The translations under genes and the position numbers were made by a program. From an uncultured Lachnospiraceae bacterium (GTDB lineage Bacteria; Bacillota; Clostridia; Lachnospirales; Lachnospiraceae), in the NCBI GenBank assembly GCA_902797675.1, contig CADBTR010000008.1:1-34391 (forward strand): a DNA stretch of 34,391 nucleotides, read 5' to 3'. The notes under the pieces were generated by a model. That model ran no database searches, was not told the DNA's origin, and was given only the letters and a program-made list of their open reading frames with translations. The first letter of the stretch is position 1. Every line of letters begins with the position of its first letter. Of the stretch, positions 7,734 to 15,747 are shown in pieces.

Positions 7734-8504
7734 CTATAATTGGATTTTTTTAATCTCGCCGAATACAACATCGTTCAGCACTTTGATGTAAGTTCCCTTC
7801 ATACCGGAAGATCGGGATTCTATGATCCCAGCACTTTCAAATTTTCTGAGTGCATTCACAATGACGGATCTGGTAATTCCCACTCTGTCAGCGACTTTAC
7901 TGGCAACAAGAAGCCCCTCGTTTCCATCCAGTTCCTCAAAAATATGAACCATTGCCTCCATCTCGGAAAAGGACAACGTTCCGATCGCCGATTTCACAAC
8001 CTGAAGTTTGCGTTCTTCCTCCGCATTTTCCTCATTTACCGAGCGCATCATCTCCAACCCCACAACCGTCGTACCGTATTCGCTGAGAATAATGTCATCA
8101 ATCTCATACTGTCTGTCACACTTGTAGATAAAAAGTGTTCCAAGACGCTCTCCCCCTGCTTCGATCGGTGCTATGATCGCCTGAAATTTTCTGATATTTT
8201 CATTGCAAAACCCCAATGTGGCAAGATTGACGTTTTCTTTCGTGGACAAAACACTGAGCAGACGCTCATTTAACATCTGATCCACCATAACCCCCACATC
8301 TCCTTTAAGTAATTCCGTAAGTTCCGCAATCCCCGCCTGTTTTCCGACTCCCAGTATCTTTCCCTTCTTGCTGATCACAAGAATATTCGATTCCAGAATT
8401 TCGCTCAATACATTACAGATATCGTTAAAAACTACTTTTTGCGAATGATTATTATGAAGCAATTTAATAATCTTGCGCGTTTTATCCAGTAACTGTACAC
8501 TCAT
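7734..8504 (-). CDS. codY: GTP- and branched-chain amino acid-sensing repressor CodY
   Basis: A 256-residue CodY of full family length (about 259). The N-terminal GAF domain (residues 1-155; NILVISKKGKILGVGKQ) binds isoleucine/valine and the family also senses GTP. The C-terminal winged helix is nearly identical to the Bacillus sequence (KVADRVGITRSVIVNALRKF, then IIESRSSGMKGTYIKVLN). It globally represses amino acid uptake and biosynthesis genes in rich medium. The start follows AGGAGG at 6 nt. A promoter and a CodY-like site upstream suggest autoregulation. Confidence 0.97.
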   Translation of the reverse strand: MSVQLLDKTRKIIKLLHNNHSQKVVFNDICNVLSEILESNILVISKKGKILGVGKQAGIAELTELLKGDVGVMVDQMLNERLLSVLSTKENVNLATLGFCNENIRKFQAIIAPIEAGGERLGTLFIYKCDRQYEIDDIILSEYGTTVVGLEMMRSVNEENAEEERKLQVVKSAIGTLSFSEMEAMVHIFEELDGNEGLLVASKVADRVGITRSVIVNALRKFESAGIIESRSSGMKGTYIKVLNDVVFGEIKKIQL

Positions 8505-8554
8505 GGACTCCTCCTAAAGTTCAAAATAGCTTATCCAGCCTGATCTTAACCATA

Positions 8555-8583
8555 AATATAACACATTTACTGTTTTTTTTCAA
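8555..8583 (-). promoter_or_regulatory. codY promoter
   Basis: TTGAAA (8578-8583), a 17-bp spacer and TATATT (8555-8560) lie 50 nt upstream of the codY start. The spacing is optimal, so codY can be transcribed apart from topA. Confidence 0.7.
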
Positions 8584-8595
8584 GCAATTATCTAT

Positions 8596-8610
8596 AATTA
8601 TCTGAAATTT
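8596..8610. promoter_or_regulatory. Candidate CodY box upstream of codY
   Basis: AATTATCTGAAATTT matches the known CodY consensus AATTTTCNGAAAATT with two mismatches. It lies 12 nt upstream of the -35 element, in the 143-nt topA-codY gap. Autoregulation of codY is known in some Firmicutes. Binding here is inferred, not shown. Confidence 0.5.
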
Positions 8611-8647
8611 CTGACTATTCACAGTCAGATTGATACAGCTCATAATT

Positions 8648-10735
8648 TCAGTCGGGTTCTTTCTTTTTATTTTCTACATACCCGCAATTTTCATCGGCAC
8701 ATACCAGTTTACTTCCTTTTTCCAGCATATATCCGCCGCATTCCGGACATTTCTTAGAAGAAGGCTTCTGCCAGCTCATAAAATCACATTCCGGATTGTC
8801 TTCACAACCGTAATATTTTCTTCCTTTTTTTGTCTTGCGGATCACGATCTCTTTTCCGCACTTCGGACATGCAACACCGATTTTTTCAAAATAAGGTTTC
8901 GTATTATGACATTCCGGAAAGCCCGGGCAGGCAAGAAATTTTCCGTGAGGTCCGTATTTGATCACCATCATTCTTCCGCAAAGTTCACATTGTACATCAG
9001 ATTCTTCCTCTTTGATCTCAACTTTCTCCAGTTCTTTCTCCGCATTTTTTACCGCCTCGTCAAGATCCGGATAAAAATTGCGTATGACGGTTTTCCACGG
9101 AACCGTTCCTTCCTCTACCTTGTCAAGTAATAGTTCCATATTTGCCGTAAACTTTGAATCGATAATGACAGGGAACGCCATATCCATGATTTTGTTCACT
9201 GCTTCCCCCAGTTCCGTCACATACAGATTTTTTTCTTCTTTTGCCACATAGTGTCTCTGGAGAATAGTTGTAATCGTCGGCGCATAGGTACTCGGTCTTC
9301 CGATGCCCTGCTCCTCCAGTGCCTTTACAAGCGCCGCTTCCGTAAAATGAGCAGGCGGCTGCGTAAAATGCTGTTTTTCCCGGAACTCCCCGAAGGTAAG
9401 TACGGAATCTTTTGTAAGCTTCGACACAACACTGCTGCCGTCGCCTTTCTCATCTTCATCCGAAGAATACACCGTCATATATCCTTCAAAAGCCACTTTT
9501 GACGCGGAAGCGGTAAACAGATACTCTGCCGCCTGGATTTTCAGCGATGTAGTGGTATACTTCGCGCTGCTCATTCTGCTGGCGAGAAACCGTTTCCAGA
9601 TCAATTGATACAAACGGAACTGATCCCTGCTTAACTGATCCTTAACCATAACCGGCGTCAATGTGACATCCGTCGGTCGTATCGCCTCATGGGCATCCTG
9701 AATTTTCTTGGCGTTCTTTGCTTCCTTTGGTGTTCCCGCAAGATACGTCTCTCCAAAATTCTTTTCAATATAATCTTTTGCGGCGATCTGCGCTTCCTCT
9801 GATACACGGACGGAATCTGTACGCAAATAGGTAATAATACCGATGCTTCCGCGCCCTTTGATCTCCACGCCCTCGTAGAGCTGCTGGGCGATCCGCATAG
9901 TCTTTTGCGTTGAAAAATTAAGCGCCTTAGATGCCTCCTGCTGCAACGTACTGGTAGTAAACGGAAGCGGTGCTTTTTTCTCCCGCTCTCCGTTTTTGAT
10001 CTCTTTGACACGGTAATCCGCCTCTTCCAGATCGCTCGTCACCCGGTCAAGCTCTTCTTTCCCGTTTATATTTTTCTTTCCGTTAAGATCTCCGTAAAAT
10101 TTTACCTCCAGCGGTTTCTTTTCCCCTTTTACCTTTAACAAAACATCAAGTGTCCAGTATTCTTCCGGTATAAATGCGTCAATGGCGGTCTCTCTGTCAC
10201 ATATCATTCTGAGAGCCACCGACTGCACACGTCCGGCGCTCAGTCCCCTTTTCACTTTCTGCCAGAGTACAGGACTGATGGAATACCCCACCATGCGGTC
10301 AAGGATTCTTCTCGCCTGCTGCGCATCCACAAGATTCATATCGATCTCTCTCGGATGTTTTAAAGATTCCTTCACGGCATTTTTCGTGATCTCGTTAAAT
10401 GTGATCCGCTCTGTCTTTTTACTGCTCTGTTCTTCCAGTTTCAAGGCCTTCGACAAATGCCATGAAATCGCTTCTCCCTCGCGATCGGGGTCCGTCGCCA
10501 GATATATTTTATCCGCTTTTTTTACAAGTTTTCTAAGCTCTGCAAGTTTTTCCCCTTTGCCGCGGATTGTAATGTATTTTGGCTCATAATCATGCTCAAT
10601 ATCGATTCCCATAGAACTTTTCGGCAAATCTCTGATATGCCCGTTAGAGGCAGCCACCTCATAATTCGTTCCCAGAAATTTTTTGATCGTCTTTACCTTC
10701 GCCGGTGATTCCACAATCACAAGATACTTCGCCAT
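8648..10735 (-). CDS. topA: DNA topoisomerase I (type IA)
   Basis: A 695-residue TopA, which relaxes negative supercoils behind transcription. The N-terminal Toprim domain shows IVESPAK (residues 7-13) and DPDREGE (82-88). The catalytic tyrosine is Y303 in ITYLRTDSVR. The C-terminus carries three Cys4 zinc ribbons: CELCGRMM...CPGFPEC, CPKCGKEI...CEDNPEC and CPECGGYM...CADENC. I chose the ATG at 10735 with GGAGG 5 nt upstream over an in-frame GTG four codons earlier that overlaps this site. It follows dprA by 28 nt, the same order as in Bacillus. Confidence 0.97.
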   Translation of the reverse strand: MAKYLVIVESPAKVKTIKKFLGTNYEVAASNGHIRDLPKSSMGIDIEHDYEPKYITIRGKGEKLAELRKLVKKADKIYLATDPDREGEAISWHLSKALKLEEQSSKKTERITFNEITKNAVKESLKHPREIDMNLVDAQQARRILDRMVGYSISPVLWQKVKRGLSAGRVQSVALRMICDRETAIDAFIPEEYWTLDVLLKVKGEKKPLEVKFYGDLNGKKNINGKEELDRVTSDLEEADYRVKEIKNGEREKKAPLPFTTSTLQQEASKALNFSTQKTMRIAQQLYEGVEIKGRGSIGIITYLRTDSVRVSEEAQIAAKDYIEKNFGETYLAGTPKEAKNAKKIQDAHEAIRPTDVTLTPVMVKDQLSRDQFRLYQLIWKRFLASRMSSAKYTTTSLKIQAAEYLFTASASKVAFEGYMTVYSSDEDEKGDGSSVVSKLTKDSVLTFGEFREKQHFTQPPAHFTEAALVKALEEQGIGRPSTYAPTITTILQRHYVAKEEKNLYVTELGEAVNKIMDMAFPVIIDSKFTANMELLLDKVEEGTVPWKTVIRNFYPDLDEAVKNAEKELEKVEIKEEESDVQCELCGRMMVIKYGPHGKFLACPGFPECHNTKPYFEKIGVACPKCGKEIVIRKTKKGRKYYGCEDNPECDFMSWQKPSSKKCPECGGYMLEKGSKLVCADENCGYVENKKKEPD

Positions 10736-10763
10736 TTTAACCTCCACACATACTCATACGTTT

Positions 10764-11846
10764 TCATATACGCTTCACGTAATAATTCTTTTCCGGTTCC
10801 TCCGCCAACCCTGCAAGCTCCAATTGCAGGAGAATCCCGTAAATTTCAGCAATTGACAGTTCCGTTTTTTTCTGGATTTCTTCAATGCTCTGCGGATGCA
10901 AACCGAGAACACTATACACCACTTCATTTTGTTTTTCAAGGAAAATTTTCTTTTTTTCCAAATTTTTATAATTCACCCCCATATTCAAAAAGATGTCCGA
11001 CACTTCCAAAACAGGCGCCGCGCCCTCACGGATCAGTCGGTTGCAGCCTGCGCTGAGCGGATCGTTGATCCGTCCCGGCACTGCCATCACATCGATTCCC
11101 TGTTCCAACGCCCACTTTGCCGTGATAAGCGAACCGCTCTTCTCCTTTGCCTCGGTTATCACCACACAATCCGACAAGGCGCTGATCAACCGGTTTCTCT
11201 CCGGAAAATGCCATGCCGCCGGCTTTGTCCCCGGCGGATATTCGGAAAGAAGCAATCCCCGTTCCCGTATTTTGCAATACAAATCCCTGTTTTCCGGCGG
11301 ATAGCAGACATCAATCCCGCACCCTAACACCGCAACGGTCTTTCCGCCTGCCTGCAATGCTCCTCTGTGCGCTGCGCTGTCCACGCCTCTCGCCATACCG
11401 CTTATGATCGTAACCCCTGCCTTTGCTAATTCTCCCGCAAATTTCTCCGCCGTATAGATTCCATACTGGCTGCAGATCCTTGCTCCGATAATTGCCGCAG
11501 CCGGTTTTAATTCATAAAGCAGACTGCGATTTCCTCCGCCGAATAAGATGCGGGGGCGGTCTTCCATTCCCCTGAGCAATACGGGATAATCTTCATCTTT
11601 CTCCAATATGATAAAAATACCCAGTTTCTCCAGTTTTCTATATTCTTCTTCTGCCCGGAAATTCTCCCTTTTCATCAGCATATCATCGATCTCTGCATGC
11701 TTTAAATCTTTACACTGCTCCAATTCTTCTTTCGTCGCCTTGAAAACCGCTTCCGGTGTACCGAATTCATCTAACAAAACAGACATTTTCTTATGCCACA
11801 TATTTTTCACGCCCGAAAGCCACAATAAAATTTCACGATCTGTCAT
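10764..11846 (-). CDS. dprA: DNA-processing protein DprA (Smf)
   Basis: A 360-residue DprA, which loads RecA on incoming single-stranded DNA during transformation. An N-terminal SAM-like region (1-65) is followed by the Rossmann-like core with GVTIISGMARGVDSAAHRGA, AVLGCGIDVCYPPENRDLY and FPERNRLISALSD. A C-terminal winged helix (about 300-360) ends YYVKRI. Its ATG overlaps the comM stop (ATGA), so the two are translationally coupled. The pairing with comM fits a competence or recombination role, but dprA is also kept in bacteria not known to be transformable. Confidence 0.95.
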   Translation of the reverse strand: MTDREILLWLSGVKNMWHKKMSVLLDEFGTPEAVFKATKEELEQCKDLKHAEIDDMLMKRENFRAEEEYRKLEKLGIFIILEKDEDYPVLLRGMEDRPRILFGGGNRSLLYELKPAAAIIGARICSQYGIYTAEKFAGELAKAGVTIISGMARGVDSAAHRGALQAGGKTVAVLGCGIDVCYPPENRDLYCKIRERGLLLSEYPPGTKPAAWHFPERNRLISALSDCVVITEAKEKSGSLITAKWALEQGIDVMAVPGRINDPLSAGCNRLIREGAAPVLEVSDIFLNMGVNYKNLEKKKIFLEKQNEVVYSVLGLHPQSIEEIQKKTELSIAEIYGILLQLELAGLAEEPEKNYYVKRI

Positions 11847-13381
11847 CCCCTGTGTCCTCCCTCCTTCATACTGATCCGATATCCGATGGCCGTTGCAAGA
11901 TCTTCCTCACCAATCTCTGTTTTTCCTCTGAGATCCGCGATTGTTCTTGCAACTTTCATGATTTTATAATATGTTCTGGCGCTCAATTCAAATTTCTCAT
12001 AGACCTGAGCCAGTAATTTTCTCTCCTTCTCTCCCGGATGACAATACTTTTTGATCAATTCCCTGTTTAATTGCGCATTACAGGTAATTATTTCATTCCG
12101 GTAACGTTCTTTTTGTATGGCTGCTGCCGCTTCAACCCGCTTTCTTATTTTCTCTGATGTCTCGGCTTTTGTATCGGACTGCAGTTCTCCCGCTTTTAAA
12201 GGCGTCATACCGACGCAAAGATCCATCCGGTCAAAAATCGGTCCGCTGATCCTTGACCGGTATTTAAAGACTTCCGCTTCGGAGCAGGTGCATTTATTCC
12301 GATCCGGATAATAACCGCAACGGCAGGGATTCATGGCAGCCACCAGCATAAAATCCGCAGGGAATACTTCCGTTCCGTAAACTCTCGATATCACGATTTC
12401 TTTCTGCTCCAGCGGCTGTCTTAAGGCATCGATTACTTCTCTCTTAAATTCCGCGAATTCATCCAGAAACAACACTCCTCTGTGGGCAAGGGTGATTTCC
12501 CCCGGTCTTACCTGTCTGCCTCCTCCGATCAGTGCTTTCTGCGTAACGGAATTATGGGGCGCACGAAATGGTCTCTCGGTCACCATAAGTTTTTTTCCAA
12601 GGATTCCCGCAATACTCTGGATTTTCGTAATCTCGATGCATTCCTCCAGATCAGGTTTCGGCAATATTCCCGGAATACAGGAGGCAATCAGGGATTTTCC
12701 GGTTCCCGGCGGTCCTGTCATCAAAAGATTATGCCTTCCCGCCGCCGCAATCTCCGCTGCAAACTTCGCCTGAGTCTGTCCCTGTATTTCCGCAAAATCG
12801 AATCGGCATTTCCATTCAGCCCTTTGGTACAACTCCTCCGGATTTGTCTTTACCGGATTTGCCTGTTGTTTCCCCGTCACAATCTCCCAAACCTGCCTGA
12901 GCGTTGTTACACCGATCACAGTCACTCCCTCTGCAATGCTTCCCTCCAAAACATTGTCCCCGGGTACGAGAAAAACAGAAAAACCTCTCTTTTCCCCTTC
13001 CAGGATAAGCGGGAGGATTCCCCTCACCCCGCGAACCTTTCCGTCCAGACTTAATTCTCCGGCAAACATGGTTTTCTCCATATCTAAAACTGCCGTACCA
13101 AAATTCATTGCCAGAAGAATTCCAACCGCAATGGGAAGATCGAAGCCGGTGCCCTCTTTTCTTACATCTGCCGGAGACAGATTTACCGTGATTCTCTTCG
13201 GCATAAGAGAAAATCCGCTGTTTTTGATCGCTGTCCGCACCCGTTCCTTTGCTTCTCTGACCTCATTTCCCAACAATCCCACCATATCAAAAACCGGTAA
13301 TCCGTCACTGACATCCGTTTCCACAGAAACCGGTTCGATCTCCACACCCTTGATCGCTCCGCTGTAAACTTTACAAAACAT
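11843..13381 (-). CDS. comM: ComM/YifB-family Mg-chelatase-like AAA+ ATPase
   Basis: A 512-residue protein with an N-terminal Lon-protease-like domain (1-170; VNLSPADVRKEGTGFDLPIA) and a Mg-chelatase AAA+ core. Walker A is GPPGTGKS at 223-230, the Walker B region reads HRGVLFLDEFAEF, and a Cys-rich stretch (AAMNPCRCGYYP) follows. Family knowledge: ComM is a hexameric helicase that promotes branch migration during natural transformation. Its ATG follows GGAGG at close spacing. It heads a comM-dprA-topA gene run. Confidence 0.95.
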   Translation of the reverse strand: MFCKVYSGAIKGVEIEPVSVETDVSDGLPVFDMVGLLGNEVREAKERVRTAIKNSGFSLMPKRITVNLSPADVRKEGTGFDLPIAVGILLAMNFGTAVLDMEKTMFAGELSLDGKVRGVRGILPLILEGEKRGFSVFLVPGDNVLEGSIAEGVTVIGVTTLRQVWEIVTGKQQANPVKTNPEELYQRAEWKCRFDFAEIQGQTQAKFAAEIAAAGRHNLLMTGPPGTGKSLIASCIPGILPKPDLEECIEITKIQSIAGILGKKLMVTERPFRAPHNSVTQKALIGGGRQVRPGEITLAHRGVLFLDEFAEFKREVIDALRQPLEQKEIVISRVYGTEVFPADFMLVAAMNPCRCGYYPDRNKCTCSEAEVFKYRSRISGPIFDRMDLCVGMTPLKAGELQSDTKAETSEKIRKRVEAAAAIQKERYRNEIITCNAQLNRELIKKYCHPGEKERKLLAQVYEKFELSARTYYKIMKVARTIADLRGKTEIGEEDLATAIGYRISMKEGGHRG

Positions 13382-13425
13382 AGCACTCCTCCATTCTTTC
13401 TCTTAACCTTCTTTTTATTGCAATT

Positions 13426-13479
13426 GAGTAGGAGCAAGATTTCATCTCCCTCCTGCTCAATACGGCTACACCGCCTTCA
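13426..13479 (-). repeat. Intergenic repeat, copy 1 (GAGCAGG hairpin plus GCGGTGTAGCCGTAT box)
   Basis: Read on the minus strand: TGAAGGCGGTGTAGCCGTAT (13460-13479), then an imperfect hairpin GAGCAGGAG...CTCCTACTC (13426-13458) with an inner AGAT/ATCT stem. The box matches copy 2 at 17211-17230 in 19 of 20 positions. It stands right after a terminator and about 45 nt upstream of comM. Function unknown; it could be a leader RNA structure or a small mobile palindrome. Confidence 0.6.
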
Positions 13480-13480
13480 C

Positions 13481-13515
13481 AAAAAAAATACACGCCCCCT
13501 GCGTGTATTTTTTTT
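13481..13515. terminator. Bidirectional intrinsic terminator
   Basis: ATACACGC and GCGTGTAT form the stem, with eight A on one side and at least eight T on the other, giving a U-tract on either strand. It lies between the 8-TM protein gene and comM and should end the 17.1-13.5 kb operon. Confidence 0.88.
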
Positions 13516-13549
13516 ATTATAACATAGCTTGTTTTTTATTTCAAGCTTT

Positions 13550-14485
13550 TTACAAATCTTTTTTGTTTATTCTTTTTATATTAAGCAGTATATATATGCT
13601 TGAAATAATCACAAGTATAAAAGAAAATATAAAATAAGAACTGTCCGGACTGTCATTTTTGACAAAATCCTGTCCCAGTGAAAAGATTCCGGCAAAAGAA
13701 AAAACAAGAAGATATCCCTGATTTGCTATAGCCGTAATCCGATTCAATCCTTTTGTATTCCGCCCGGATGACCGGACATTTAAGAATGCTGCAAAGACAA
13801 TCTCCAACACCATCAAAACTCCGATCAGAAACAATATGCGATAACACATGTAAAAGCCTTGATGCGTTTTTTCAAAATTCTTTATCATATTTGAAAAGAA
13901 AAAGCAAAGAAATGAGACTGACAGATTCAAAATACCGGTACACAAAAAGGAAATACCGATCTGCGTCTGAATATAGGATCCTTCCTCCCTGTCAGAAACA
14001 TCTTTCGCAAGTTTTTTCCCTCTGTCATAATATTTCAATCCCTTTATGCAGCACATAAATATCGCTGCTGCCATACAGGTACCAATCAATCCTGCCACAA
14101 GCAATATGGAAAGCATCGCCCGTTTTTCGCTATCCCAGTCGATTTCCCCGTTTCTTAACACCAGTACAGCCAATACGGCGGCCACAGCCATCAAAAAACA
14201 GGTGATAAAGGTGACAAAGCGCTGATAGCTCATGGCGCCTTCCGAGCCTTTTTTTGCCAGCAGAAGACTGCCCACAAGCTCTAAAAGGGAAAAGATTAAT
14301 CCCACGACCAAAACAACATACAGTCCGTTTCTCACAAGAACCGCATTTCCGGTCTCCGCTTTCAATTCATCAAAATCCGCCGCGTAAACAGCGATACATG
14401 CCGCAGCAAAAACCAGCAAACAGTGTAAAAAGCCAAGCATTGCCGCACATTTTCCGTAATGATTTCTAATATCTGTCCGATTCAC
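13550..14485 (-). CDS. Unknown polytopic membrane protein (about 8 TM segments)
   Basis: I do not recognise this 311-residue protein. Hydrophobic segments lie at about residues 14-36, 52-76, 89-110, 124-147, 174-199, 212-238, 251-272 and 284-304, giving about eight membrane spans. The loops are short; the longest hydrophilic stretch (about 150-172, GKKLAKDVSDREEGS) is charged. No catalytic motif, Cys cluster or transporter signature is visible. It is the last gene of an operon, 20 nt after the UDP-sugar pyrophosphorylase and before a strong terminator. It starts after a weak AGAGG site. A role near envelope or sugar-nucleotide metabolism would be guesswork from context only. Confidence 0.85.
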   Translation of the reverse strand: MNRTDIRNHYGKCAAMLGFLHCLLVFAAACIAVYAADFDELKAETGNAVLVRNGLYVVLVVGLIFSLLELVGSLLLAKKGSEGAMSYQRFVTFITCFLMAVAAVLAVLVLRNGEIDWDSEKRAMLSILLVAGLIGTCMAAAIFMCCIKGLKYYDRGKKLAKDVSDREEGSYIQTQIGISFLCTGILNLSVSFLCFFFSNMIKNFEKTHQGFYMCYRILFLIGVLMVLEIVFAAFLNVRSSGRNTKGLNRITAIANQGYLLVFSFAGIFSLGQDFVKNDSPDSSYFIFSFILVIISSIYILLNIKRINKKDL

Positions 14486-14505
14486 GATTTAACCTCTTTC
14501 CGGTT

Positions 14506-15732
14506 TTATAAGCATACCCCGTTTTGTTTGAGCAGTTCCCTTGCGCTCTCCACCGAATCCTTTCCGGTTCTATTCTTGATCGGCGCAAATTCTTTCTCTC
14601 TGACCACCTCAAAAGGCAGGCAGTTATCCATCATATGGATCATATCAAGCACAAGACTCTCAAACTTATAACCGTTTGGTTCTTCCGGCTTGATATAATT
14701 GCCCTGTTCGTCCATATATGGTATTTTTTTCTCCACGATATGGAGAGGCAGACTTGTCTTTGCAATCTCCTCCAGTCCGGAAACCTGAAAGAGATAATTC
14801 AAAATTACGCCGAAATTATAGGCAGGATCCCCCTTTTGATCTTTTGCATTCATCAGGTCATCGGTCAATTCATAATATTCCACAATGGACGGTTTTCCGT
14901 CCTCTAAACACATCACACCCACCTTTTCATCCGGTGCGGCTTTTTTTACGACTTTGGAACCCACCGCGCATTTTTTTGCAAGTGTTGCGCCGATAAATAC
15001 CGGATCCGCAATTCTTTGAAGCACATTGTCCACCGCAAAGACATTCAGCCACTCAATCCCTCTTTTGTGGATCAGATCAAGGACGCCGCTTCGCTCCATG
15101 GATAAAAACCAGCCTCCGTTTCCATTTGGAGATGTGGACATCTTATCCTTATCCTCCATATAAATCTTTCCGTTGTAATCCGCTGCCGGTGCCATCTCCT
15201 GCTTGAAAAATGTGACATAGGAAGGATCATAGCCGAAATAATCATTCGCTTTAAAAAACGCCGTAGTCTTATCATGATTTTTGTCACTTGTCATGACAAA
15301 TAATGAGATGTATGTTCCCGTCTTTTCTACGACCTCCGTAAGATTATGAATGAGCCGTTCAAAAATATACATCGGTTTTGTAATTCCGATATCATACATT
15401 CCCTTCGGATCATCCGATCCCAGTCTTGTGCCCATACCGCCGGCAAGCAATACCGCTCCTATTTTTCCGTCTTTGATCGCCGCTGTGCCGATTGCCTCAT
15501 ATTCTTCCCTGTGCTTTTCGATCTCATCCAGCTGCATGGCCGCAAGCGGGGTGATTTCCCCCTTCTTCGCCAATTGCTCTCTGTGATCGCATAATGTCAA
15601 AACACTCAGATCCAGGCTGTCGATCTGATCCAATAATGCTTTCTTTTTATCTTCACTCAACTCGTCATAATAAGAGAGAACATGCTCCTGTCCGTATTTC
15701 GCCAGTTTCTCTCTTGCCTGTTCTAAATTCAT
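14506..15732 (-). CDS. UDPGP-family UTP-sugar-1-phosphate uridylyltransferase (UAP type)
   Basis: A 408-residue nucleotidyltransferase of the UDPGP family, closest in motif to eukaryotic UDP-N-acetylhexosamine pyrophosphorylase rather than to GlmU or GalU. The signature LAGGMGTRLGSDDPKG is at residues 96-111. Further family motifs are SPNGNGGWFLSM, FAVDNVLQRIADPVFIG, and the C-terminal VVREKEFAPIKNRTGKDS. Likely reaction: UTP plus GlcNAc-1-P (or GalNAc-1-P/Glc-1-P) to the UDP-sugar and pyrophosphate in the cytoplasm. The sugar specificity cannot be read from sequence. It starts after AAAGGAG, 15 nt behind the aminopeptidase gene, with which it forms an operon. Confidence 0.88.
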   Translation of the reverse strand: MNLEQAREKLAKYGQEHVLSYYDELSEDKKKALLDQIDSLDLSVLTLCDHREQLAKKGEITPLAAMQLDEIEKHREEYEAIGTAAIKDGKIGAVLLAGGMGTRLGSDDPKGMYDIGITKPMYIFERLIHNLTEVVEKTGTYISLFVMTSDKNHDKTTAFFKANDYFGYDPSYVTFFKQEMAPAADYNGKIYMEDKDKMSTSPNGNGGWFLSMERSGVLDLIHKRGIEWLNVFAVDNVLQRIADPVFIGATLAKKCAVGSKVVKKAAPDEKVGVMCLEDGKPSIVEYYELTDDLMNAKDQKGDPAYNFGVILNYLFQVSGLEEIAKTSLPLHIVEKKIPYMDEQGNYIKPEEPNGYKFESLVLDMIHMMDNCLPFEVVREKEFAPIKNRTGKDSVESARELLKQNGVCL

Positions 15733-15747
15733 CCTTTGCTCCTTTCC

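Noticed and set aside
8611..8628. CTGACT/AGTCAG hairpin after topA as a terminator
   Set aside because: The stem is only 6 bp and is followed by mixed AT sequence without a U-tract on the minus strand, so it is not convincing.
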